Positions 35,035 through 45,589 of a stretch of DNA of 64,000 bases are shown here, piece by piece. How positions within the stretch are numbered: the stretch's first letter is position 1; every line of letters starts with the position of its first letter. The notes beneath the pieces are model-generated. The model was not told where the DNA came from and did not search any database. It was given only the letters and a program-made list of their open reading frames with translations. The DNA is taken from the NCBI GenBank assembly GCA_023055425.1, contig JALGPY010000003.1, positions 52,251,891 to 52,315,890 of the forward strand. The letters are read 5' to 3'. The DNA comes from Linanthus parryae (Eukaryota; Streptophyta; Magnoliopsida; Ericales; Polemoniaceae). Position numbers and translations under genes: made by a program.

Positions 35035-37938
35035 CTAGAATAAATCAGTCCAGTCATTCCCAACACGTCTTGAAGAGTTTTGGTCACCCATTCCCTCGGA
35101 CCAGTTGTATTCAGTTGGAAATCATAGTTTGTTGCGACGCTTGCGATTGAGATTGGCCGACATCTTGACCGGAAACACCAACTGGAGGATTCGGGCATGT
35201 AGTTCGATTGTGTCCGTATTCTTGGCATCTCCCGCACTTCTTTCGAACATTTTTGGAGCTCCCTTTTGGTTTTGTATCACCTTTGGATGGAGGCATTACG
35301 TGGGCGTACTCTTGTGAGTTGACATTAACCACGGGCTCTTCACCATTTTCTTGCTTCAAAATAATGTCCTTGAGACCCCGTATCATCAAGTCAACATGTT
35401 TTGCCAATAGTCGTAAGTCTCTTGTGATGTTCCACCCATGTCACTAATCATCTCCATTCGTCCCTTCATGCAACCCCGACGAAATGCCTGGGTTTTTGGA
35501 TCGTCACACCGTCTTATTTTTGGCTCCTGCATGGCTGGATCATTCTTGTAGAAGTCACTATCCGTCTTCTGCCATCGTTTCGATAACAAGTTTTCCGGAA
35601 TGAATTGTACTCCTTTATGAAAGAGCACAAAAATAATGTGGCCACAAACCATATGTGATGACTCAAACCTCTTGCAGGAACAGTAGAGCATGTTATTATC
35701 ACGTTGACAGAAAACGGTGTGCTGCCAGGAAAAAGATCAAAGCTTTCAGATATTTTATTTGACAGGTTAGATAGAAGTTATGCACATATAGATAAGAATG
35801 AAAGTACTGGAAAGAACTGTGCTGTAAAATAAGGACATCAGATATTTCAATTGACAAGCTAGATCGATACCTAAACATTACAGATAACAGTTTAAAGCAG
35901 TCATAAGAGATAGTGTATCATGTGAACTTACTAGAGATGCCCTTGCCTTCTCCCTTGTGACATAGATTGCATCCATGTCATATTCAGGTATTTCTTCAAC
36001 ACCAATAGCTTTGTATTGACTTGCCTTCCTGGCTTGCTCCCTGAACTTCGCAAACACAGCCCTAGTGTAGAACATGGCCGCATGCTCTTCAAGTAGCTTA
36101 AATTGGCTTGTTAGGACAGGAAGTGATTGGTCAGAAGTACAATGTTGGCCTCGCTCGTTCTCACGAAGCTTCTCGATACCCCGCATGATTCCCTTAATAA
36201 GATCGAGGAGATTGTTCTTGCAGTTCAAATATTGTTTGAAAAATTTGTTGATACTCTCACACCTTTGTGTAGTTGTCTGACCGGCGAAAAAAAATTCCTT
36301 GAGAAAAGCCTCTGCCCATAAGTTGCGCGTCATGTAGGCACCCGTTACCCACCGCTTGTTCGCAATACCCCACTTGTCTACCATGTATTGCCAATCATCG
36401 TTCCATTGGTTAACGTCGGATCTCTTGCTCAAGCATTTTCGAAAGTCCTTCATAAATTCTGACCCCAACTTTAGGGTTCCTTCGGCATTGCGACATAGAT
36501 GCCATGCACACAAACGATGCTTCGCTAGTGGAAGAACTTCCGCAATAGCGGCTTTCATTGCCAAGTCTCCATCGGTTATGACTGATATGGGTACCTTGTT
36601 ATCCATTGCTTCTAGGAAGCAATTTAATACCCATTTGTACGATTCCGTGGTCTCATCTTGTAGAACTGCAACTGCGAAAACGCACGTCTGAAAGTGATTG
36701 TTAACACCGGAGAGTATGACAAGAGGCTTTAGGTACATGTTGGTTTTGTAGGTGGAGTCAAGCACCAAAACATCTCCAAACCTTACATAATCTCGTTTGC
36801 ATCTCTCGTCACGCCAGAAAATGCTTTGTAACTGTTGATTTTCACCCAACTGGAAACTAAAAAGCAAAGATATTTGTTTCAGGAATCTGGATAGAATCTA
36901 TAAGCAGGTAGACAATTATTGTAAACCAACATGAAACAGTATTGTAATTTGATATATCAGATAGAAATCTAAGGCAAATAGAAAATAACGACAAACAAAA
37001 CGACAGTATTTCAAACAATACCTTTTGAATACACCCCCGTGGGTATGCTCAAGGGTGTCAATGTATTGCAAGGCCAGCTGCCCATCTCCAGAGTTAGAGT
37101 AAGCCTTTCTCAATGACTGTAACTTGTTGTACAGGTCTTTGACAGTGTAACCAACTTTGGCGTAACCACCGGCTTGTGAGACCATTAATTGGAATGCTTC
37201 ACAAGTTCTTATACCAACTTCCCTTAGTGAAATAACGTGTTCCAAATCATGTTGACTGACCTTCCTATGACACCTAAGCTTGTGTGTTACTTTGGGGTCC
37301 GCTAGGGGATGCGAGTGCTCAGAAGTGACTTGCTTTACACGAAACTGTTCGTTCGGGGTAGATCGAGCAATACGAATTCGTGCTGGACAGTCACATCTAG
37401 TGTCATCCTTATGCTCTCTCTTCCTCTCAGGCCTTAAGTAGCACTTCTTTAATCGATGGCCTTGTCGGGCACATACGAAGATTCTTGACTTGATTTGTTG
37501 TCCGTATTTGTCGAAACACCTACGGTTATCCCTCCGAATGCCGAATCCATTTACAAATGCATACAAAAGGTACCAATCGTACGCCTCTTCTTCACTATTG
37601 AACCTCTTCTCCATGATTTGTTCTTCGGAGAGTGATCCCTCTGAAACAAGAAGCACATTTTTAAGTAACTAGTGCACTACATCATACTCTTAATCAAAAA
37701 ACATCCAATAATATATCTTACCGTTCACTATGTCATTATCGTGTATGACATTGGAGAAATCTGCGTCATCATCAGTGGGAGGAGGCTCATTGAGATCAAA
37801 CTTCCTCTTAGGAGATGCATTCACCTCTGCTTCCACGTTGTTTGAAATACCATCTGGAAAGTTGCCACAGTTTTCCGGAAAGTAAGAGCTATTATCTGCA
37901 GGAACATGTAACCCAAACACAACACTATTTTCCTCCAT
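35035..37938 (-). pseudogene. MURA transposase (FAR1-like), copy 1, frameshifted
   Basis: Exons by homology and splice signals: 37938-37722, 37640-37022, 36856-35932, 35721-35035. Domains match copy 2: acidic N-terminus, FAR1-type DNA-binding domain (FNSEEEAYDWYLLYAF, CDCPARI), MULE DDE domain (LDSTYKTN, ITDGDLAMK, RCESINKFF), SWIM finger (CSCKRF..CGHI) and CCHC knuckle (CGRCQEYGHNRTTC). In the last exon a T-run at about 35398-35402 is one base shorter than in copy 2, breaking the frame after DYWQ. A second 2-bp loss near 35111 breaks it again. Domains before the SWIM finger stay open, so a truncated product retaining the DDE core is possible. Confidence 0.9.
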
Positions 37939-38252
37939 TGTTTTGGAGGAGAATGCAGAGAGTTGCAGTTAGAAATGAGAGTTGTTTGTTCAGTTCAAAC
38001 TGATAATTCAGAATGCAAAGAGTTGGATGATTATTATCATTGGAAATGACATTAGCATTGGAAACAACATAAATCTTTAATGTTGCGGCTCAAGGCCTGA
38101 TAGTTATCATTAGCACGCCCAAATTAATGCTCTCCAGTAAATAATGAAGAAGAAATACATATGAAACATTGAATTCTGTTCTGACAGACATTGTGACTTT
38201 TTGGATAGAAACACAAAACAGATAGAATGCAGATTAAGCGTATTAGAAATTT

Positions 38253-38309
38253 TTAACCCTAACCCCTAAACCCTAAACCCTAAACCCTAAACCCTAAACC
38301 CTAAACCCT
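38253..38309. repeat. interstitial telomere-like repeat (CCCTAAA)6
   Basis: Six perfect CCCTAAA units preceded by variant units, placed between the divergent transposase and protease genes. Copy 2 has five perfect units at the homologous place. AAACCCTAA is also the telo-box promoter motif of many plant genes. Confidence 0.95.
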
Positions 38310-38633
38310 TCTGGATAAAAATGTAAAGCATACAAATCCGATAACTGTCTCGGATAAAAATACAAAGCAACTGGATTGGGGGTATAATTGTCTTTCTCCA
38401 TGACATGTCTCGTCTGCTGCAAAAAAGTAACTGCTAGTGAAACCTACCTCCACCATTGATGGCAGTTGGGTTCCCAATTTAGTCATCATCTCAACTAGTC
38501 AATTCAATTCAAATTTTTGATTTGAATCTCTCACATCAAACTCTCAAACTCTCTCTTCAACTTCTGCAACCACCACATACTTCTCTCTCTCATCCAAACT
38601 CTCATCTTCTCTACTTTCTTCTGCAATTTCACA

Positions 38634-41600
38634 ATGGATCCCATTGATGAATCCGTTTCTCCTTCAAAAATCACAATGGATGTTTGTGATGAAGTGAACA
38701 AGTCCATTACAATGGATGTTGAAGAAAGTGGGCATGTCTCTGAAACTACAGAGGTTCCTCCGGCGACCACCGAAGCCCAAAATGAAGAGGAAATCGATGC
38801 AACTCCGGAGACCTCCATACCGGAGAGTAAAGATGAAAACCCAGATCTAACTGCAAACCCGACTGTAGATACTTCAAGCGCTGTAGAAACAGAAGAAATC
38901 GAAGAGACAATCGGAGTACCAGATAACAACAAAGAGCAGGAAGACATCATCCAAGGCGTGGAAGAAACTGAAGAGACTCAAAAACCAGTGGATCAAATTG
39001 ATGAAACTCAGGACAGAGGCGTGGAAGAAACTGAAGAGATTCAAAAACCAGTGGATCAAATTGATGAAACTCAGGACACAACCGGTGCACTAGCCACAGG
39101 TATTCCAACTTCTGAACTTGCTTTGTGTGTTTTTGATGGATTGAAACCCACCGGTGACCAATTACCGCCAAATTTAGGGTCTGGAGAAGGTGATAATGTG
39201 GAGAAACCCACCGAAGAAGGTAGCCGCAAAAGCCCTAGACTGAAGAGAAGGCTGGACTTCAACAAAGAACAAGTGAAACCAAAGAGGAAACAGAGAAAGC
39301 AAGCAAAACCAACCAGGGTAGTAATACAACAGACAGAAACCAAGAAAACAGAGAAGAAGAGGAAGGAAACAGAGAAGAAGAGGAAGGAAACAGAGAAGAA
39401 GAGGAAGGAAAGAGACCCAAGCCCACATGAGGATATTGACCACACTGAAGAGGTTGCTCTGGAACTGTACATGTGAGTTATTTCATATCCGTTCAAAGTT
39501 TCTGTCTGAAAGTTATGAATTATTGTCTAGATCGTTCAAAATTCTATCCACCTTATGTATCCTGTTTGGTTGGTCCAATTGTGAATACTTTAGATCTATA
39601 ATATTCTCAAAGCATACTAAAAAGTTTACATTTATATCCAACATTTGTATCCTGTTTGGTTGGTCCAATTGTGCACACTGTAGCTCTATAGTCTTCTCAG
39701 AGCATACTACATATTTTACATTTCTATCCATCATTTGTATCCTTCAAACAATTCATCGTCTGTTTTAAACTGTGTTCTATGAGTTTTACTAGGAAGTTGT
39801 TTGTGCAGCCAAAGTAGGAAACACAATTATAAACTGAGGAAGGATGGACAGCCGAACAAGAGTCAAAGAAATTCAATGATTCGGGAATGGAATGTAATGG
39901 ATGAGTATGCAAAGCAAGAATGGGTGGAAGAGGCTGAAAGAAAGATGCAAGAGGATGCAGCATCCACTGGGACAGAAAGTGGTGATGACTTCAGGGTGGA
40001 ACCAAGATCCACTTCAAAACAAAAGGAACATGAGGATGCTGAGTACAATGAGGCAGTAGCACCACCACAAGAAACAGCACCACAAAAGGAAACTGTGCCA
40101 CAAAGAGAAACAGCACCACAACAAGAATCATCTACTGGAGCTACTAGAGCATTCATCCGATTTCGGTGAGTTCCACTTCTATCCACAACCTAGATTGTTT
40201 TAAGTATTGTGCTTTAAGTTGTTGTTTGACAGTGTGACTTGAATGTATTAGATTTCAATATGTATTACAAACATATCTTTCCATCTCTGAACTTGTTTTA
40301 AACTGTCTTGAAGGCTTTAAGTTGTTGTTTGAGAGTGTGGCTTGAATGTATTAGATTTCTATCTGAATTACAAACATATCTTTCCATCTCTGAACTTGTT
40401 TTAAACTGTCTTGAAGGCTTTAAGTTGTTGTTTGACAGTGTGGCTTGAATGTATTAGATTTCTATCTGAATTACAAACATATCTTTCCATCTCTGAACTT
40501 GTTTTAAACTGTCTTGAAGGCTTTAAGTTGTTGTTTGACAGTGTGGCTTGAATGTATTAGATTTCTATCTGAATTACAAACATATCTTTCCATCTCTGAA
40601 CTTGTTTTAAACTGTCTTGAAGGCTTTAAGTTGTTGTTTGACAGTGTGATTTGAATGTATTAGATTTCTATCTGAATTAGAAACATATCTTTCTATCTCT
40701 GAACTTGTTTTAAACTGTCTTGAAGGCTTTAAGTTGTTGTTTGATAGTGTGATTTGAATGTATTAGATTTCTATCTGAATTAGAAACATATCTTTCTATC
40801 TCTGAACTTGTTTTAAACTGTCTTGAAGGATGGAGAGGATTGAATACTACAAGAATGTTGAGGGTATTGATTCAATTACAAAAGACATTACAGACAAGAT
40901 GAGGGAAGACTGGTTTTCCATGACTGAGGACCAAAGGGACATATACGTTAAAGAAGCAGGTCAAGAGAGGAAGAGAAGAGAAATTTTAGAGGAGCAAGGA
41001 GTCCTACAGGCCAAGCCAAAGAGAGTTTCAAAAAAGGCAAGAGTGGTAGAAAGGTTGAAGGAGAGGGAAGTTGTGGCAAAAGAAGGACATAAAAAGAAGG
41101 GTGGGAAAAAAGAGAGGTGGCAGAGTTATATGTCCCTTCCAAAGATTCGCGATCTCTACCATGGAATGACTGATGAGCAGAAGGAATGGATTGAGAAGAT
41201 AGGACTTGGGGGGCTAAGGCATTTGGACATTTTGTATACACCTGAACCTTTCAACGCTTTCATATACGATGCATACGACCCTGCCACACAATCTATCTCT
41301 GCCCATGGTCGGGAGTACAGAATCACGGATGAGACAGTTGGCTGGTTGCTTGGGGTGAGTACCACAGGGGAAATTCTTGAAAAAGAGGAATCCGATGTGA
41401 TTTCAAAGAAGTTGGCCCGTGAGCTTGACCTCACTAAGGCATGCACAAATGTCACTGACTACTTTCCCTGGTTCCTGAAAGATGAGAATAAGATACTAAG
41501 TGATGAGTGGAAGAGGAGGGCAGTGGTGTTCATTTTGGCATGTTTTGGGATGCCCAACACAAGACTCGGAGTCAGAAACACACTGGTTCAGTATGTCATG

Positions 41601-44143
41601 GATCTGGAGAGGCTGGAAAATGTTAACTGGGCAGGTACTTGGCTCCAGTTCCTTAAAGCTCAGCACACTCCGGTGAAATTGAAGGAGGCAATCCGAGGGG
41701 CTGGTTGCTTGTTGATACCAATGGTAACTGTCCATTTTACTTGTATATCTCTCTGTTTATAATATCTATCCAAATGTATAACAAATCTGTTTGCATGTGC
41801 AGATGGTGTACTTGGAGAAGTTCGTTCCAAAGCACCACAAACACCCTAAAGGATGTGAAGATGCAGAGACAAGGCCTAGACTGAAGCTATGGGACACTGA
41901 CAACCTGAATTCCAGATGGAAGTTTGTACAAAAGTACATGAGTACAGTAAGACCTGTTACTATATCAATCTACTCCATGTGGTTTAAACTTCTATCTGAA
42001 AATACATATCTGATATCCCTGTTTTTTTGAACAATGCAGCTGGAGTTGCTTCCACTACCACACAACCAAGATGATTTCAAACCTGATTTCAGCAAAAAAG
42101 AGCAGTGGGATGAGGTCATGTTAATGGTCAATGAACAAATTGGAAGCGTTGTCGAACAGGCCGTGCAGAGGGTACTAGAGAAGAGGTTGGGTAAGCAAAT
42201 GCATTATGCAGAGGAGGAAGAAGAACATGAAGAGGAGGAACAACAAAATGATGGAAATTCAAGAGAGGGCAGACAACAAGAATCCGAAGGCCACGCCGAA
42301 ATTGACCCAGAAGAGCCACAACAGCACAGTACTGTAGATACCACAGCTACAAGTCCATTCAAACCTGTAGAAGTTTCAGAAGAGAACACATCAATGGTTT
42401 GCAACAATTTGATAAGTTATATGTCTATCCATCTAATGTGTCATACTGTCATGTTTTGATTTCTATCCATATGTTTCTTATTGCAGGCAGCATCCAACAA
42501 GCTTCCACCCAAGTCTCCAATACAAGTATCTTCAACTCCCACCATGCCTGGTCATCCATCACCAAGGGTTTTCCCACCCATCAGGCCTGCTCATGGATCA
42601 CCTAAGGTGCCAGCTCCTCCCATCGGAAAGAATACTGTCAGTCCATCGAACAGAGGAGGGAGAGGGAGAGGGAGAGGTAGAGGAAGAGGAAGAGGAGGGG
42701 AGAGGGAAACAGTAAAGGGCCCAAAGAGAACCTCGGAGAGAGTACGGATGCAGGGCACGTTTGATGTTGTGCTGCCAATCATGCCGGAAGTAGAAGACTG
42801 CTGGTTGCATTTCTACATTAGCCGTCAGGCTGTTGAGGGCATGAATGAGAAGCCAGAACTAAGGACTCCATTTCAATAGTAAGTACCCTTTCCCTACATT
42901 AAAATGTTTGTGATTGATCAATCTCATTGTTTATTTATAAATGGAATGGCTCATCGTTTATTAAATGGAACGTACCCTTTCTCTACAGTAACCAAATTGT
43001 TAATATAAATGGAGTGGCTAGTATAGCATGGGATTATTCATGGCAGCTGGAGGCTCCTACCTTCTTAGGAGATACGGTAAATGAATAAATAATCTTTACT
43101 TTATGTTCTATTTTCAAAATGAATGTTATGTTGTAAAATTAGAACGTTAACAGAACTGTTTGATTGTTTTAAAATTTTATCCGAAATTGTATCCATTCAA
43201 TCTGCAGATGATCGACTGCATGTCCCACATCCTCCACCTCCGAGAGAAATTTAGGACTGATGAGGAAAAGAAGATATGGTTCTTTCCATGCATGTATGCT
43301 GTAAGTAATTAAAACACTGGAATCATTGCACTTAATTTCGTCGTTGATTGATCAATACTACATTTCTTTAATGCGGTCATTTTCATGCACAGCCATTGGG
43401 TCAGAAGAATGCAAATGGTGGGATAAATCAGATATACATGGGGGACATGAACTCAATGTCTATGGTAAGCGTTACGTCCTAGTCCTCCAAGTGTCAATAA
43501 GAAGGGCATTTTTGACTTGGTTTGTTCTTTGGCTTATGTACAGGTTTCTATTCCCCTCAACATCCACGACACGCATTACTTTCTCATGGTATTGCACTTT
43601 ATTGAGCAAAAAGTGTACATCCTTGATCCGATGTCGAGGTACATTTACCTACCGGATGCCATTCGTGAGAAGCTTGTACAAATGCACACAAATTTCAGCA
43701 TATCCCTGCCAGAATATAGAGATGTTCATGACATCAGAAAGTGGGAGATTGTTTGGACAAAGCCTGACATTCCAAGGCAACGTAACAAGTAATGTCTTCA
43801 TACTAATAGTTCAATCTATGATGTTTACATTTTTATCCAATTGTTCTGTAATGCTACTTACTTTCCTTTTTCCAGCCATGACTGTGGAGCGTACGTGTGC
43901 TTCTACATGGCAAATCTGAGGGAGCTGATCCCAGACCCTGTTCGGAGGATAAAGATCAATGAAAAATACATAAGAATCTGGCTCGCCAATGAAATTGGCC
44001 GTTCCGAGTTCAACGACCTCCGACGGGACCTTCTTGATGCTGTGGACAGATTCAAGTATGAGGAAAACAATGAGGACTTATTTGCCAGAAAGTACAAGGA
44101 CATACCTACGGTCTATTCAGCCTTTAAGAATCGTTACTTTTGA
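38634..44143 (+). CDS. Ulp1/C48-type cysteine protease of the MULE, copy 1 (11 exons, open)
   Basis: Predicted exons: 38634-39472, 39809-40165, 40829-41723, 41803-41946, 42040-42396, 42487-42878, 42989-43076, 43208-43300, 43393-43464, 43544-43788, 43876-44143. All have GT-AG borders and consistent phases, giving 1,249 residues. The N-terminus is acidic (two EETEETQKPVDQIDETQD-like repeats) then Lys-rich (ETEKKRK units). The middle (FNAFIYDAYD..GWLLGV) resembles the helical region of other transposon Ulp1-like proteins. A GRGRG tract follows. The C-terminal domain has the C48 triad: His in THYFLMVL, Asp in YILDPM, Cys in HDCGAYV. ULP1 family enzymes remove SUMO; the substrate here is unknown. 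Confidence 0.88.
40211..40828. repeat. 103-bp tandem repeat, six units, in intron 2
   Basis: Units start at 40211, 40314, 40417, 40520, 40623 and 40726, exactly 103 bp apart, and the last ends at the 3' splice site before exon 3. Each contains ttagatttctatctgaatta and ends in tgtcttgaag. Copy 2 has four units (59489-59900). Confidence 0.95.
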
Positions 44144-44838
44144 GTAGTCCATGACAAATATGTGATTTGGTGTTGTTTTGAAAACAATTTAACTTATGTC
44201 TGTTTGTTTGAGAATGTTGACAATGAGGGTGGTGAATCTTTCTGGGGATGTAACAGTTGTGTGATTGAGGTTCCAAAAACTCTATTTTTGTTCATGTCAA
44301 CTACATTGTATGCTACCTGTTTCTAAATCTCGTCTGTATGTTTTGGATTGTTATCTGCTTTTTTTGTTTATGTTTGTTTGTTTGACATAAATAAAGCCTG
44401 TGTGTTTTGGATTTTTACCTGTTTATGTATGTTTGTTTGACAATGAGGGTGGTGACTCTTTCTGTGGCTGTAATAGTTGTGTGGTTGTGGTTTCAAAACC
44501 ATGAACTTAACTATTTTTGTTCATGTGAACTACATTACAGTCTACCTGTTCATAAATAGTATCTGTGTGTTTTGGATTTCTATCTACATATTGGTCAAAT
44601 CTGTTTCCCAGTCGTGACCACATTCACTGATTCCTTTACTTTGTTAATCAGCATATACTTTGGTAACAGTGTAGTCAAACCTGTATTTATGAACCCTTTA
44701 CTCCACATTTATGTCCAACAACAAACCACCCTTCCCTTCTCCTACTTATGCACCCAACCACTCTTGCACAAGCACACCTGCCATTTGCTCTCCACCATCT
44801 TCTCCTCCTCCAAATATCCCCAAATTCTCATCACCACC

Positions 44839-45207
44839 ATGTCACATACCTCATTCAGCTCCTCCTCTAACCAATACCGTCGTAACCCCGAGTATGGACC
44901 AAGGTATTGTAACTGTGGAAGGATACGAGTGATGAGAAGAGCTGGTCCTAACACAAAGAACTCAGGTCGAGATTTCTACCGGTGCCCACTGCCTCAGGGG
45001 TCTCAATGTAGTTACTTTGTATGGGCGGACGAAGAACCGCCATGCTTTTGCGAGGAGACAATGCAACGATGGTCCAGAATTATTGAAACAACAAGACGAA
45101 TGAGGTCTGAAAATCAAGAAATGCTAAGGAGACAAAGGATATCGCACACATGCATCATCGTTCTTGCATTTGCGTTACTTTTCGCAATAATTGTTATTTT
45201 TTTTTAA
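44839..45207 (+). CDS. GRF-type zinc-finger protein with C-terminal membrane anchor, copy 1
   Basis: The 122-residue product begins MSHTSFSSSSNQY. Residues about 22-65 hold a GRF-like zinc finger: C-x-C (YCNCGRI), then a GRDFYRCPLP block with the third Cys, then CSYFVWADE. A short charged helix (MRSENQEMLRRQR) leads to a strongly hydrophobic last 20 residues ending FF, a likely tail anchor. I chose this ATG because the upstream part of the longer frame (from 44572) is low-quality and Ser/Thr-rich. Small plant proteins of this layout are annotated in many genomes as uncharacterised GRF-finger proteins. It lies 0.7 kb after the protease gene, same strand. Its role in transposition is unknown. 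Confidence 0.75.
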   Translation: MSHTSFSSSSNQYRRNPEYGPRYCNCGRIRVMRRAGPNTKNSGRDFYRCPLPQGSQCSYFVWADEEPPCFCEETMQRWSRIIETTRRMRSENQEMLRRQRISHTCIIVLAFALLFAIIVIFF

Positions 45208-45525
45208 GTGAAATGACAGTTGGATGGTGTGCTTCTGTCCACTTTTATGTTTCACAAGTCATGTATCTTCCCTTTAAACCTCCAGTGCTTGCAAATCTGC
45301 TGTAATAGCTCAGTTGTAGTGCGTTGTTTGCGTTTCTATCTGGTTTGTTTAAGTTTTATCCGATTCTAATCATTTCTGTCCATTTTTAATTATTTCTATC
45401 TGTAGTTTTATCTCCATCTTTACAGTTTTATCCATTTCTTTACATTTCTATCCAAAATCCTGATGGCGGCGCCCTGGGGTCCATTTTTTTGTCTTTTTGC
45501 GGGTAAAACCGTAATTACCGGCAAG

Positions 45526-45542
45526 AACCGGCTGAGCCGGTT
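45526..45542. repeat. subterminal hairpin, right end of MULE copy 1
   Basis: AACCGGCT, one G, AGCCGGTT: a perfect 8-bp stem 38 bp from the element edge. Confidence 0.7.
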
Positions 45543-45580
45543 TCTTCCGCGTGGGGCCAGGACGTACCATAGCCTCCGCG

Positions 45581-45589
45581 AATTAAACA
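45581..45589. repeat. 9-bp target duplication of MULE copy 1, right
   Basis: AATTAAACA, identical to 34711-34719. Confidence 0.9.

Larger units (their letters stand above)
34720..45580. mobile_element. complete Mutator-like element (MULE) with Ulp1 and GRF cargo, copy 1
   Basis: 10,861 bp between 9-bp duplications. The ends are only weakly inverted: in both, 8 nt in from the edge, CTA-NN-GTACGTCC occurs (34728-34740; reverse complement of 45560-45572; 11 of 13 identical). It carries a four-exon MURA transposase (minus), an 11-exon Ulp1-domain gene (plus) and a GRF-finger gene (plus). Plant MULEs carrying ULP-like genes (the Kaonashi/KIU group and relatives) are known, and many of them have poor or no TIRs, as here. 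Copy 1 differs from copy 2 by a low level of substitutions and a few indels, so both moved recently. Confidence 0.93.

Noticed and set aside
35105..36691. Plus-strand open frames opposite the transposase exons (and their copies near 54.3-55.9 kb)
   Set aside because: They are mirror shadows of the MURA coding strand, with no motifs of their own.
38253..38309. A chromosome end or true telomere
   Set aside because: Only five to six units, internal to a transposon and present in both copies at the same place.
43326..43919. 197-codon frame overlapping the last protease exons
   Set aside because: It runs through three introns in a different frame; the spliced model gives the C48 catalytic motifs.
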